A DNA stretch of 16,090 nt from Bacteroidota bacterium (GTDB lineage: Bacteria > Bacteroidota > Bacteroidia > B-17B0 > Aurantibacillaceae). Each line of letters opens with the position of its first letter. Position 1 is the first letter of the stretch. The DNA lies in the NCBI GenBank assembly GCA_025360565.1, contig JANYBY010000187.1:1-16090 (forward strand), written 5' to 3'. The translations under genes and the position numbers were made by a program. The notes beneath the pieces are model-generated. The model did not search any database. It had not been told where the DNA came from and saw only the letters and a program-made list of their open reading frames with translations. Below are positions 1 to 6,576 of the stretch, piece after piece.

Positions 1-1965
1 GTTTACTTTATTCAAAACCCGTTCTTTAATTCGCTTAATTTTTCCTTTAATGGTTCCATCCTCAACATTAATCAGGTTTATTTAAAAAATAATTTGCTTG
101 TAGCGGCCACCGGCAACGGTTTATACGGATTAAATTTAAATACAAACGAAGCAAAAGTATTATCCAAACCCGACGATGTATTTAAAGAACCTATAAGTGG
201 AATAACAGAAGCAAATAATATTATTTATTATTCTAAACGCAGCCAGCTTGAATTGGCTCCTTCTATTTTTTCCGATTCAAAATATACCTATAAATTTAAG
301 CCTGTTCTCGCAAAACAAACATTGCCTGTTAACGGCGATCAGATAGTGGTTGCAGACTGGTCGGCAAATATTTTATTGTATAACAGCGCCCTTACAACCC
401 TTATTGATACGCTCATTTCATTTCCCGATTATCGGCTTTCGGTAAATGCTTTCCTGAAAAATAACGATTCGCTTTACGTTGCCACAAATAACGGTTTGTT
501 TATTTATGATTTCAGATCCAAAAAATACACACACCTTGTGCGTGCAGATCTTAATTATAATATAAACGACCTAGCCCTTATAAACAATAAATTATACGCG
601 GCACACGAAGGGGGAATAACGGACGTAACATCCGGCAAACTTATTCAGCAAGTAGCTAATTTAAATTTAAGCAGTGTAAAAAAAATTAAATTGTTTAATG
701 GGCAATTATGGCTGGCAACACTCAACGGCGTTTATATTTGCAGCCCTGACCTGATGCCTTTAAAAATTCTGAATAAAACTTCCGGACTACCATCTAATTC
801 CATAAGCGATATTGTTTTTAATAACGAAACAGTTTGTATTGCCACAGCGCAGGGTGTAGCTATTTCGGATATAAAAAATATTACAGGGCAAAACTTCAAA
901 CTAAAGCCGGTAAGCATAAATTATTTAAAGATAGAAGGGCAAATTATTGAACCGGTTAACAATGCGCTATCATTAAATTCGAATCAGGAAAATTTAACCA
1001 TTTACTTTTATAGTCCATTATTTAATAAACCAAACAAACAATTTTACAGGTCAAAATTTGATAACGGTGAATGGAACATTATTAATGGTAATTCTATTTC
1101 GTTGAGCACCGTTCCGGGCGGAAAACACAAAATAGAGATCTCCGCATCACTAGATAATATTACCTGGAGCGATAGCACACTATTAACTTTTGAGAAAGAA
1201 GAAAAATTAACCGAGAGTACCTGGATCTATTGGTTAATTACATTTGGCGGTTTAGTATTGATTAGCGGCATAAGTTTTTTAATTATTAAACGAATTAAAT
1301 CAAATGCAAAAAAACGCTTGCAGGAAGAACAGCAGGTAAATCTTTTAAAACATCAGGCAATGAATGCGCTGTTGAGTCCGCATTTTATTTTTAATTCGTT
1401 AACATCCATTCAAAATTATATCAATTCAAACAATGGGTTAAAAGCGAGTGAATACCTTGCTAAATTTTCGCGCTTAATAAGAATGATCATTGAAAAAGCG
1501 GCACAAAGCGATATAACCCTGCAGGATGAATTGGCACGCTTAACTTACTATTTAGAGCTGGAAAAAGAACGCTTTAAAAATAAATTTGATTTTGTGATCA
1601 ATGTGGATGAAACTCTGGACAGAGTTGCGCTAAAAATTCCAAACATGATTATACAGCCTCACGTTGAGAATTGTATCATTCACGGGATTTTACCAAAATT
1701 GGAACACGGAAAATTAAGCATCACGTTTAAAAAAGTAAATCAAACAAAAATTTTAATTACGATTGAAGATGACGGAATAGGTTTGATAAAAGCGAAAGAA
1801 CATGCAAAAACAGGACATAAATCTTTAGGAACAAGTACCATAAAAAATATTTTGGAGATCAATTCAAAATTAAGCGGTAAAGATCAAAATGTAACAATGG
1901 TTGATAAATCAACCTTAACGCCACCTTCAAACGGAACACTCATAACAATTGAATTAGAGCAATAA
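1..1965 (+). CDS. Propeller-type LytS-family sensor histidine kinase (5' truncated by window)
   Basis: The frame is open from the first base, so the gene begins upstream; 654 codons are visible. Seen, in window codons: about 30-300 carry two-component-regulator propeller repeats (for example 'GLFIYDF' and 'SGLPSNSISDIVF'); about 310-395 resemble a Y_Y_Y domain ('FYSP', 'VPGGKHKIEISA'); one membrane helix lies near 407-430 (WIYWLITFGGLVLISG). After it come the His_kinase (PF06580) phosphoacceptor motif SPHFIFNSL with His at codon 461, an N-box (ENCIIHG, Asn 557) and a G-box (EDDGIGL). Family knowledge: periplasmic propellers sense a ligand, and the cytoplasmic kinase phosphorylates a response regulator, usually of the LytTR type. 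No regulator is seen downstream, so it would be upstream or elsewhere. The next gene starts 1 nt after the stop, suggesting one transcript. The family is secure; the ligand is unknown. Confidence 0.93.
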   Translation, partial: VYFIQNPFFNSLNFSFNGSILNINQVYLKNNLLVAATGNGLYGLNLNTNEAKVLSKPDDVFKEPISGITEANNIIYYSKRSQLELAPSIFSDSKYTYKFKPVLAKQTLPVNGDQIVVADWSANILLYNSALTTLIDTLISFPDYRLSVNAFLKNNDSLYVATNNGLFIYDFRSKKYTHLVRADLNYNINDLALINNKLYAAHEGGITDVTSGKLIQQVANLNLSSVKKIKLFNGQLWLATLNGVYICSPDLMPLKILNKTSGLPSNSISDIVFNNETVCIATAQGVAISDIKNITGQNFKLKPVSINYLKIEGQIIEPVNNALSLNSNQENLTIYFYSPLFNKPNKQFYRSKFDNGEWNIINGNSISLSTVPGGKHKIEISASLDNITWSDSTLLTFEKEEKLTESTWIYWLITFGGLVLISGISFLIIKRIKSNAKKRLQEEQQVNLLKHQAMNALLSPHFIFNSLTSIQNYINSNNGLKASEYLAKFSRLIRMIIEKAAQSDITLQDELARLTYYLELEKERFKNKFDFVINVDETLDRVALKIPNMIIQPHVENCIIHGILPKLEHGKLSITFKKVNQTKILITIEDDGIGLIKAKEHAKTGHKSLGTSTIKNILEINSKLSGKDQNVTMVDKSTLTPPSNGTLITIELEQ

Positions 1966-1966
1966 C

Positions 1967-2959
1967 ATTAAAAAAATAATAACATATTTTATTTTATTTT
2001 TTGCGAATGCAATAATTGCGCAAAACGTGAACCTGCTGCCGGATACACTTGGAATATGTGCGGGAGATGTTTCTGTTTTAGAAATTAAACAAAAGTTAGA
2101 AAAAAACACGCTCATTACCTGGATAGATCCATATGATGGATTGATTGAAACAACTCAAAAAAAACTTGCAATATTTAAAAAAGGCAAATATTATGTAAAA
2201 ATTGTCAGTGGCAAGACCACTATTCTTGACAGTACGGTTGTTATGGTTTACCCAAAACCTATTTTAAATTTGCGCGACACCGTATTGTGCAAAGGAAAAC
2301 AGTTAGTGCTTGACGCGAAAAATCCAAAAATGAAATATTCATGGAGCACAGGCGAGGCCGCTCAAAAGATAAAAGTTGAGAACGGCGGAAATTATTGGGT
2401 AAAAATAAATAATAACGGCTGTACGCAATCGGATACTGTAAACGTAAAATTCCTTTCCGGCTCAACCCCCGGCTTTAATTCTGAGATCAGTTTTTGTTTA
2501 AGCGAACAAAATAAAGTGTTAAGTATAAAAACAGTGCCCAACACAAAAATTTTATGGAACACCGGCGAAGTGTATCCTTCCATTACCATTACCAAAGAAG
2601 GCACCTATTGGGTAAAGACCGAAAATAAAAATTGTGGGGAACAGGTTGACAGTGTTCATGTAAAGCTTAAGGCCTGCGATTGCGAAATGATCATTCCAAA
2701 TAGTTTTACACCCAACGAGGATAACCGTAACGATTACTTTTTTCCGGTAATGCAGTGTGAATATTCTTATTATACACTTACGATCTCAGATAAATGGGAT
2801 AATATTGTTTTTTCTACAAATAATATAAACGGTAAGTGGGACGGGCGTTTTAAAGGCAATTTATGCCCGGAAGAAGTTTACACTTATGTGATCGAGAGCG
2901 CTGAAAAAGGCGGTGACAAAAAAAAGCTGAGAACCGGAAGATTGTCATTGTTTAGATAA
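1967..2959 (+). CDS. T9SS type B sorting-domain secreted protein with Ig-like repeats; probable ATT start
   Basis: This is a predicted secreted protein of about 330 residues. The C-terminal ~90 residues (IPNSFTPNEDNRNDYFFPV..., WDNIVFST, GKWDG, TYVIES) match the gliding-motility-associated type B sorting domain used by the type IX secretion system. The middle holds at least two Ig-like repeats with the shared pattern W(S/N)TGE...I.V...G.YWVK..N..C...D.V.V; a third, more diverged copy lies N-terminal. The first standard-type start is GTG at 2027, which would remove the export signal. The frame is open upstream to a TAG at 1955-1957, and 1967-2026 encodes IKKIITYFILFFANAIIAQN, a clean signal peptide with an A-I-I-A/Q cleavage site. 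I therefore place the start at ATT 1967, one base after the kinase stop. No ATG or GTG lies between the TAG and 2027. The secretion class is firm; start and function are not. Confidence 0.82.
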   Translation: MKKIITYFILFFANAIIAQNVNLLPDTLGICAGDVSVLEIKQKLEKNTLITWIDPYDGLIETTQKKLAIFKKGKYYVKIVSGKTTILDSTVVMVYPKPILNLRDTVLCKGKQLVLDAKNPKMKYSWSTGEAAQKIKVENGGNYWVKINNNGCTQSDTVNVKFLSGSTPGFNSEISFCLSEQNKVLSIKTVPNTKILWNTGEVYPSITITKEGTYWVKTENKNCGEQVDSVHVKLKACDCEMIIPNSFTPNEDNRNDYFFPVMQCEYSYYTLTISDKWDNIVFSTNNINGKWDGRFKGNLCPEEVYTYVIESAEKGGDKKKLRTGRLSLFR

Positions 2960-3010
2960 TTTAACCTTTGTAGCCAAAAAAGATCACTTTCTTTTTATCC
3001 GTAAAAATGT

Positions 3011-3018
3011 TATGTTTG
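3011..3018 (+). promoter_or_regulatory. Candidate Bacteroidota -7 box for comB
   Basis: TATGTTTG matches the Bacteroidota -7 consensus TAnnTTTG exactly. It would put the transcript start near 3021 and leave a leader of about 22 nt before the comB ATG at 3044. I see no clear TTTG -33 element at the expected distance. The motif is short and could arise by chance in AT-rich DNA. Confidence 0.4.
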
Positions 3019-3043
3019 CTATGTAATAGAAATTGAAGAGAGA

Positions 3044-3751
3044 ATGAAAATTGAAGTATGTTACACTCCCCAGGCCTACAAGCTGTTTCATAATCCGAAC
3101 GCAATTGTTGTTGTTATTGATATTTTAAGGGCAACCTCCGCCATCACTACGGCGTTTTATAATGGTGTTACAAAAATGATCCCCGTTGCAACTGTTGAAG
3201 AAGCGCAAGAATACAAGGCCAATGGCTTTATGGTTGCGGCCGAACGTAACGGTGAAATGGTAAAAGGATTTGATTTGGGAAATAGTCCGTTTGGATATAT
3301 GAATGCAAAAGTAAAAGGCAAAACAATTGCCATTACAACTACCAACGGAACGCAAGCCATTGAAGCGGCAAAAGGCGCAAGCAAGATAATTATTGGCAGC
3401 TTTTTAAATATGGATACTGTAATTGATTATTTAAAAAAAGAAAAAAAAGACGTTTTGTTCTTGTGCGCCGGTTGGAAAAATAAATTCAATTTAGAAGACA
3501 CACTTTTTGCCGGTGCTATTGCCGGTGAATTGATCGTTAAAAGCGGTTTTGAAACACAATGCGATTCCACGCTTGCAGCCATGCATTTATATACATTAGC
3601 AAAGCACGATCTGTACAAGTTCCTTGCTAACTCTTCGCACCGTAACCGTTTAGCAAAATTAGATCTTGACAGAGATATTAAATATTGCCTAACACCAAAT
3701 CAATGTCCGGTGCTGCCAATAATGAAAGGTAAATTTTTGGTGAAACTTTAA
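3044..3751 (+). CDS. comB: ComB-family 2-phosphosulfolactate phosphatase
   Basis: The 235-residue product has the usual ComB (PF04029) length and conserved blocks: VIDILRATSAITTAF near residues 24-38, AERNGEMVKGFDLGNSP near 66-82, TTTNGTQAIEAA near 98-109 and CAGWKNKFNLEDTLFAG near 142-158. The characterised archaeal enzyme is a Mg-dependent acid phosphatase converting (2R)-2-phospho-3-sulfolactate to sulfolactate for coenzyme M synthesis. This is unrelated to the competence genes also called comB. Bacteria of this type are not expected to make coenzyme M, so the in vivo substrate is uncertain; a link to sulfolactate or sulfonate metabolism is only inference. The ATG follows a purine-rich stretch (GAAGAGAGA). 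The stop overlaps the stop of the convergent methyltransferase gene. Confidence 0.88.
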   Translation: MKIEVCYTPQAYKLFHNPNAIVVVIDILRATSAITTAFYNGVTKMIPVATVEEAQEYKANGFMVAAERNGEMVKGFDLGNSPFGYMNAKVKGKTIAITTTNGTQAIEAAKGASKIIIGSFLNMDTVIDYLKKEKKDVLFLCAGWKNKFNLEDTLFAGAIAGELIVKSGFETQCDSTLAAMHLYTLAKHDLYKFLANSSHRNRLAKLDLDRDIKYCLTPNQCPVLPIMKGKFLVKL

Positions 3752-4935
3752 GGTTTAGGCAATTGTTTGTGAATTTTTTTTGTACCCTCATACAATTCGT
3801 ATTTTAAAAAACGGCAATCTAATGAACCGTTATAAACCTGTATCCTTCGCGAAGGCCTTAAGCCAACACTTTTTAAGCCTTCAGGATTACTGGTAATGAT
3901 CCAAGCCGTAAAATTCTTAAAATCTTTTTTCAGTTTATCTCCTATCTCTTTATATAACTTTTCGGTTTCGCTTATTGGCATACGTTCGTTGTAAGGCGGA
4001 TTTAAAATAATAACGCCTCCTTTTCGTTCGGTGGTGATATCAAAAAAAGATTGATGGTTGCAATGCACTGCATCATCCACTTTTGCATTCTTTATATTTA
4101 CAACTGCTTTTTTTAGAGTGGCATCATCAATTTCGTTGGCTATTATTTCAACTTTACTATTTTTTATTTTATTTATACAGCCATCGTAAACAGTATCGTA
4201 TAATTTCTCATCAAAATTACGCCAGCGCATAAATGTAAAATCATTTCGGTAATAACCCGGCGGAATATTATTGGCCCATAAAGCCGCCTCAATTGCAATG
4301 GTACCGGCTCCGCACATGCCATCAATTAAAAGCAAGTGAGGTTCCCACCCGCTTAACTTTACCAGGCCAGCGGCCAACACTTCTTTCATGGGTGCCTGAT
4401 TTATATCCGACCTGTATCCTCTTTTGTACAATGGATCGCCGCTGCTGTCTAAATTTACACTTACTTCATTTTTATAAATATGAATATATACTTTAAAATT
4501 TGGATGGATAAGATCCACATCCGGACGAGCTCCGTTCTTTTCACGAAACCTATCCACCAGCGCGTCCTTTACTTTTTGCGAAACATATAAACTGTGCTCA
4601 AAAATATCGGAATTTAAAACACTTTCGATCATGATACTATCTGTAACCGAAATAAATTTTTCCCATTCGATCAGTTTTATGTTGTCGTATAATTCCTGTT
4701 CGTTGTTGGCTTCAAATTTTGTAATGGGAATTAAAACTTTTAGTGCGGTATGCAAACATAAATTGGCTTTATATAAAAAACCAATATCGCCTACAACCGA
4801 AGCCCCGCGCTTAAAAACGGTCACATCACGTCCACCAAGCTGTTGCAGTTCTTTTGAAAGAATTTCTTCCAGTCCAAAAAAGGTGGTGACCTTCATTTCA
4901 AAATCACCTTTATGCGTAAAATCGTAATTGGTCAC
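3748..4935 (-). CDS. THUMP-domain class I SAM-dependent rRNA methyltransferase (RlmL/YpsC-like)
   Basis: This 395-residue protein corresponds to the N-terminal, RlmL-like half of E. coli RlmKL (COG0116), which makes m2G2445 in 23S rRNA; the RlmK half is absent, as is usual outside gammaproteobacteria. Seen: an N-terminal GLEEILSKELQQLG block (residues 21-34), a THUMP region (about 60-165), the conserved PLYKRGYR (168-175), SAM motif I DGMCGAGT (205-212) and the catalytic NPPY (312-315). NPPY is why such proteins are often mislabelled as N6-adenine DNA methylases. Met1 is an ATG; Met14 (ATG at 4894-4896) is an alternative start. The gene lies 21 nt downstream of ornithine aminotransferase on the same strand, so the two are probably cotranscribed. 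The family is secure; the exact target nucleotide is inferred. Confidence 0.92.
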   Translation of the reverse strand: MTNYDFTHKGDFEMKVTTFFGLEEILSKELQQLGGRDVTVFKRGASVVGDIGFLYKANLCLHTALKVLIPITKFEANNEQELYDNIKLIEWEKFISVTDSIMIESVLNSDIFEHSLYVSQKVKDALVDRFREKNGARPDVDLIHPNFKVYIHIYKNEVSVNLDSSGDPLYKRGYRSDINQAPMKEVLAAGLVKLSGWEPHLLLIDGMCGAGTIAIEAALWANNIPPGYYRNDFTFMRWRNFDEKLYDTVYDGCINKIKNSKVEIIANEIDDATLKKAVVNIKNAKVDDAVHCNHQSFFDITTERKGGVIILNPPYNERMPISETEKLYKEIGDKLKKDFKNFTAWIITSNPEGLKSVGLRPSRRIQVYNGSLDCRFLKYELYEGTKKIHKQLPKP

Positions 4936-4956
4936 GTTATTTTTGAATTGAGATCT

Positions 4957-6186
4957 TTAGAAAGACAAAATAACGTTCCGGATAATAGCCACGCATTCCA
5001 TCAATTGTTCTTTATTGATCGTTAATGGAGGTGCAAAGCGAATGATATCGCCGTGAGTTGGTTTTGCAAGCAAACCATTTTCGGCAAATTTTAAACAAAC
5101 TTCCCAAGCGGTTTTACCTTCTTTTTCTTTTATTACTATGGCGTTAAATAAACCTCTTCCTCTTACGGTGGTAATAAGATCCGTTTCGTTCTTTAGTTTA
5201 TTCATTTCATCTCGAAAAATAAATCCCATCTTTTCGGCATTCTCTGCCAGTTTTTCATCCTTCAACACTTTTAACGCTTCCATAGAAACCGCGCAGGCCA
5301 TAGGGTTACCGCCATACGTGCTTCCATGTTCGCCCGGTTTAATAGTAAGCATAATTTCGTTATTGGCTAAGATGGCGCTTACCGGCATAGTTCCACCGCT
5401 TAAAGCTTTTCCTAAAACCAAAATATCGGGCTTTACATTTTCATGATCACAGGCCAACATTTTTCCGGTACGCGCCAAACCTGTTTGTACCTCGTCGGCA
5501 ATGAACAGAACGTTATATTTTGTACACAATGCGCGAACGCCTTTTAAATATCCTTCGGTTGGAACTATAACGCCCGCTTCACCCTGAATGGGTTCTACCA
5601 TGAACGCGGCGGTGTTAGGATCTTTGATAGCGTTTTCAAGCGCGTTAAGATCGTTGTACTCTACTAATTCGTAACCCGGCATAAACGGACCAAAACCCTT
5701 GTAACTGCTTGGGTCATTACTCGCCGAGATTGCAGCAAGAGTTCTTCCCATAAAATTTCCTTTAGCGAAAACAATTTTTGCTTTATTTTCTTCAACGCCT
5801 TTTACATCGTAAGCCCAGCGACGGGCCAGTTTCATGGCGGTTTCATCACCCTCCACACCGGTGTTCATGGGCAGTACTTTATCATATCCAAAAAATTCGG
5901 TGATAAATTTTTCATACTCGCCTAATAGCGAATTGTGAAAAGCGCGCGAACATAAAGTTAATTTTTGCGCCTGAGTAGTTAACGCTTTAATGATACGAGG
6001 GTGACAATGACCTTGATTAACCGCGCTGTAAGCGGATAAAAAATCGAAATACTTTTTTCCTTCCACATCCCAAACATAAATTCCCTCGCCTCTTTCAATA
6101 ACAACCGGAATAGAATGATAATTATGAGCTCCATAATTTTCTTCCAGTTCACGTAAGTGTTCGCTCTTGGTCATACTCGTTACCAT
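4957..6186 (-). CDS. rocD: Ornithine aminotransferase (ornithine--oxo-acid transaminase)
   Basis: PLP-dependent class III aminotransferase that moves the delta-amino group of ornithine to 2-oxoglutarate, giving glutamate semialdehyde/pyrroline-5-carboxylate; it links arginine and proline metabolism. Seen, from the start chosen here: the OAT signature YGAHNYHSIPVV (about 18-29), SAYSAVNQGHCHP, the PLP-contacting ADEVQTG (Asp about 231), the Schiff-base lysine in VLGKALSGG (about 260), and GEHGSTYGGNP. About 409 residues, normal for the family. A longer frame begins at TTG 6207, but a promoter-like box lies at 6205-6212 and homologues as I recall them begin close to the chosen Met, so I use ATG 6184-6186; ATG 6172-6174 is also possible. 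From memory the sequence is unusually close to animal mitochondrial OAT. The methyltransferase gene follows 21 nt downstream. Confidence 0.95.
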   Translation of the reverse strand: MVTSMTKSEHLRELEENYGAHNYHSIPVVIERGEGIYVWDVEGKKYFDFLSAYSAVNQGHCHPRIIKALTTQAQKLTLCSRAFHNSLLGEYEKFITEFFGYDKVLPMNTGVEGDETAMKLARRWAYDVKGVEENKAKIVFAKGNFMGRTLAAISASNDPSSYKGFGPFMPGYELVEYNDLNALENAIKDPNTAAFMVEPIQGEAGVIVPTEGYLKGVRALCTKYNVLFIADEVQTGLARTGKMLACDHENVKPDILVLGKALSGGTMPVSAILANNEIMLTIKPGEHGSTYGGNPMACAVSMEALKVLKDEKLAENAEKMGFIFRDEMNKLKNETDLITTVRGRGLFNAIVIKEKEGKTAWEVCLKFAENGLLAKPTHGDIIRFAPPLTINKEQLMECVAIIRNVILSF

Positions 6187-6204
6187 TGTAATAAATTTAA
6201 TATA

Positions 6205-6212
6205 CAAATATA
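6205..6212 (-). promoter_or_regulatory. Candidate -7 box for rocD
   Basis: On the minus strand this reads TATATTTG, an exact match to TAnnTTTG. The predicted transcript start near 6201 gives a leader of about 15 nt to the ATG at 6186, and it lies downstream of the TTG at 6207, which argues against that TTG as start. No obvious -33 TTTG is seen. Confidence 0.45.
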
Positions 6213-6307
6213 GTGAAAAAGGGCGAATTTCAGGGGGGAGTAAGCGCGTTTAAATTTTATGTTATACAATGATGATTGTGATTTGGATTACCACGAATTC
6301 TTATGTT

Positions 6308-6338
6308 TTTGATAATTTCAAAAAAATTATTATCTTTC
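6308..6338 (+). promoter_or_regulatory. Candidate two-part Bacteroidota promoter for the small lipoprotein
   Basis: TTTG at 6308-6311 is followed after 19 nt by TATCTTTC at 6331-6338, one mismatch from TAnnTTTG. The spacing fits the Bacteroidota -33/-7 layout. A transcript start near 6341 gives a leader of about 15 nt to ATG 6357 and excludes the earlier in-frame ATG at 6303. Confidence 0.4.
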
Positions 6339-6356
6339 ATAATATTTTTTTGCCTC

Positions 6357-6575
6357 ATGAAACTATACTTAGTTAGTTGTATTATTTTATTACTGTGCGG
6401 ATTATCTTCGTGCCGAAGAACTTTTATCTGCACTTGCAACGTACCAGGTTCAACCGTTACGGTAAATACTGAGACGAAAAATGCTCCGTTTTACACCCGA
6501 AGCGCCCTGGAAAAAACCTGCAAAGAGCACGAAACTTTATCAGGTGGAAATTTAGAAAATTGTCACATCAAATAA
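6357..6575 (+). CDS. Small cysteine-rich lipoprotein
   Basis: The 72-residue product has a signal peptide with a lipobox: MKLYLVSCIILLLCGLSSC, with Cys19 as the expected lipidated residue. The mature part is about 54 residues with four further cysteines arranged as CTC...TCKEH...NCHIK, enough for two disulfides, plus a Thr/Asn/Ser-rich middle. This resembles a recurring but uncharacterised class of tiny Bacteroidota lipoproteins with a CxC pair near the lipid anchor and a C-terminal C-x-(I/L)-K end. That resemblance is from memory. I prefer ATG 6357 over the in-frame ATG 6303, because the shorter form gives a normal signal peptide and the putative promoter lies between the two. The gene stands alone, divergent from rocD, and ends 1 nt before the M28 peptidase stop. 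No function is known to me. Confidence 0.75.
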   Translation: MKLYLVSCIILLLCGLSSCRRTFICTCNVPGSTVTVNTETKNAPFYTRSALEKTCKEHETLSGGNLENCHIK

Positions 6576-6576
6576 T

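Noticed and set aside
2027..2029. GTG at 2027 as the start of the T9SS protein
   Set aside because: It would remove the whole signal peptide encoded in frame just upstream, which a T9SS cargo needs to cross the inner membrane.
4631..4927. 98-codon + strand frame opposite the THUMP methyltransferase
   Set aside because: Antisense shadow of a well-supported gene; no recognisable motif, start context or conserved pattern.
6257..6439. 60-codon minus-strand frame overlapping the lipoprotein and rocD leader region
   Set aside because: It overlaps the lipoprotein signal peptide on the other strand and encodes a low-complexity Asn/His/Ile-rich sequence with no support.
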